Source: JAWLFI01 sp964626595
GTDB taxonomy: Bacteria > Bacteroidota > Bacteroidia > Chitinophagales > Saprospiraceae
Reading direction: 5' to 3'
NCBI GenBank assembly: GCA_964626595.1
Contig: CAZVFU010000052.1
Location: 1-16,495, forward strand
DNA: 16,495 nt
How positions within the stretch are numbered: the first letter of the stretch is position 1; every line of letters starts with the position of its first letter. Below, piece after piece: positions 16,101-16,495 of the stretch. The position numbers were made by a program, and so were the translations under genes. The notes beneath the pieces were generated by a model. That model saw only the letters and a list, made by a program, of their open reading frames with translations. It ran no database searches and was not told the origin of the DNA.

Positions 16101-16395
16101 AGACGCCATACATTCGATCGATATCGCCATGTGGGGCGATTCCCATAAATCGAAAAGAGAAATCGAGACCCTACCCGGCACGGGGAGTCGTATTTCCAGC
16201 ATTGTATATCAGACCTGGTATTCCACTTCCAATCCGACGGCGACGCAAAAAGAACAGTATGAAATTGCTAAGGAAGAGTACGCTACGATCAAAACCGATG
16301 TAGCGGACGTCAGGTCGTCCATCGAAGCATTGGAAAGCCAATTGAACGAGCAAGGCGTTCCATATACGCCACAGCGTACGGGATTTAAAGAGTAA
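13147..16395 (+). CDS. Exported sortilin/VPS10-like Asp-box (BNR) beta-propeller protein, 1082 aa
   Basis: The start is ATG 13147; the frame opens earlier at a TTG (13120), but the signal peptide MRSIFVFTLLCVGFTILA, cleaved before Gln19, begins here. Residues about 20-725 carry many Asp-box repeats of the S/T-x-D/N-x-G-x-x-W/F type: 'SVNGGKSW', 'STDGGETW', 'TEDGGENW', 'STNKGLNW', 'TEDGGKTF', 'SEDRGNSW', 'TEDGGANW', 'STNKGTSW', 'TTDGGENW'. This is the pattern of a multi-bladed propeller like sortilin/VPS10 proteins. Residues about 740-900 are a beta-rich linker domain. About 905-1065 are helical and charged, probably coiled coil ('LRRQFRGTNGSYSELKKRL'). The family is common in Bacteroidota as roughly 1000-1100-residue exported 'glycosyl hydrolase/BNR-like' proteins, but no glycosidase active site is visible and its function is unknown. 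It has no T9SS tail, lipobox or membrane anchor, so it is probably periplasmic. Codon use is GC-rich compared with the CHAT gene. Confidence 0.9.
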   Translation: MRSIFVFTLLCVGFTILAQDTLPKLSSKTVSGLSFRNVGPALTSGRVADIAVNPADPNEYYVAVASGGVWKTINHGTTYTPIFDGESSYSIGCVTIDPNNANTIWVGTGENNNQRSVAYGDGVYKSVNGGKSWKHMGLKESEHISKIIVDPRNSDVIYVAAYGPLWSDGGDRGVYKSTDGGETWAQIHYISDQTGTADLVMDPENPDVLYAADHQRRRHVFTYIGGGKESSLYKTEDGGENWTEITTGLPKGKMGRIGLAISPANSNYVYAIVEAEDDKHGFYRSTNKGLNWSKRSSYKTSGNYYQEIVCDPHDVNKVFSMNTWLHHTEDGGKTFKRTGEKGKHVDNHCMWINPENTDHWIVGCDGGIYETWDHANTWHYKPNLPITQFYKVSVDNDLPFYHIYGGTQDNNSIGGPSQTINNAGILNSDWYITNGGDGFETQVDPENPDIVYSQAQYGWLVRYDRKSGEKIGIQPMPGKGEKAYRWNWDAPLVVSNHKHTRLYFAANKVFKSEDRGNSWETISGDLTRQLDRNQMKVMGEIQSPDVVMKNKSTTIFGNIVALDESPLNENLLYVGTDDGLIQITEDGGANWKQKESFPGIPSMTYVNMLLASQHDSSTVYAVFNNHKKGDFKPYILKSTNKGTSWTSIAGNLPERGSVYAIAEDHENKDLLFAGTEFGVFFTTDGGENWVQLKSGVPTIAVRDIAIQERENDLVLGTFGRGFYVLDDYSPLREISTETLEQEARIFPISDGLQYIESNPLGGRGTSSQGASLYAAKNPPYGVTFTYYVKDKPQSPTDKRREAEKKAREAGSDIDYPTYEEFVAEDRYEDPYLLFIIKDSDGMEVQRMKTGVKTGVNRISWNMRYPATTPIKLKEKEVGRYSMPSNGPLVLPGTYSTELYQSTNGKLEQIADAQSFTIHALENSSLARQTAANVAFKKELAELRRQFRGTNGSYSELKKRLKYVKAAIQNYPGTDLEWMDQVQSIEDAIHSIDIAMWGDSHKSKREIETLPGTGSRISSIVYQTWYSTSNPTATQKEQYEIAKEEYATIKTDVADVRSSIEALESQLNEQGVPYTPQRTGFKE

Positions 16396-16448
16396 GTCGT
16401 AATCCGCAGGAGCCAATTTCTGAAGACTTTTTAGGCTTTTTGGGGCCC

Positions 16449-16473
16449 GCCGCGCGCCGGCTTGGCGCGCGGC
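16449..16473. repeat. Very GC-rich perfect hairpin at window end, likely edge of an interspersed repeat
   Basis: GCCGCGCGCC (16449-16458) and GGCGCGCGGC (16464-16473) form a perfect 10-bp stem around GGCTT. The surrounding text from about 16440 to the window end is far richer in G+C than anything else here and overlaps a GCGGCCGC site. No T-run follows on the plus strand, so it is a poor intrinsic terminator. The element continues beyond the window. Confidence 0.5.
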
Positions 16474-16495
16474 CGCTATGATCCGGGGCTCGCTC

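Overview
The window looks like a chromosomal piece of a Bacteroidota genome, plausibly a Saprospiria-type lineage (the class is inference). The phylum call rests on several signals: a type IX secretion (T9SS) C-terminal sorting domain at 12629-12853; four Sec signal peptides whose predicted cleavage leaves Gln at +1 (the 'Bacteroidetes Q-rule'); perfect TAnnTTTG -7 boxes (1999-1992 minus, 10367-10374 plus); starts without Shine-Dalgarno sequences; and an acidic lipoprotein with a DxDGDG segment. The sequence contains a 100-N scaffold gap at 3672-3771.

Left part (1-3865) is all on the minus strand. A sigma-70/ECF-like factor (3865-3186, interrupted by the gap) overlaps by ATGA a single-pass membrane protein with TPR-like repeats (3189-2461), which has the layout of an anti-sigma partner but no zinc anti-sigma motif. 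After a 498-bp gene-poor stretch comes an exported 590-residue protein of unknown function (1962-190) with its own promoter motif. The gap is almost certainly an assembly artefact: the same 55 bp lie on both sides, and collapsing them gives an intact 174-residue sigma factor.

Middle part (3866-9822) switches to the plus strand. A 762-bp gene-less divergent region is followed by a lipoprotein with three ~187-residue beta-helix-like repeats (4628-6478), a highly structured 3' region ending in an intrinsic terminator (6484-6634), and a 1051-residue TPR-CHAT protein with an intact His/Cys dyad and a C-terminal membrane anchor (6667-9822). The sigma/TM-TPR pair facing a surface lipoprotein and a membrane-tethered periplasmic CHAT protease is the best candidate here for an undescribed signalling or proteolysis system, but the linkage is inferred from position only.

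Right part (9823-16495) begins with a GC-rich, hairpin-filled islet without a credible gene (about 9826-10117). It is followed by a secreted pectin-lyase-fold protein with a DNRLRE/CBM96-like module and T9SS tail (10412-12853) and an exported sortilin/VPS10-like Asp-box beta-propeller protein (13147-16395). These last two genes are visibly richer in G+C than the CHAT and lipoprotein genes. The window ends inside a very GC-rich perfect palindrome (16449-16473) that looks like the edge of a repeat. No rRNA, intact tRNA, CRISPR array, transposase or integrase was found.
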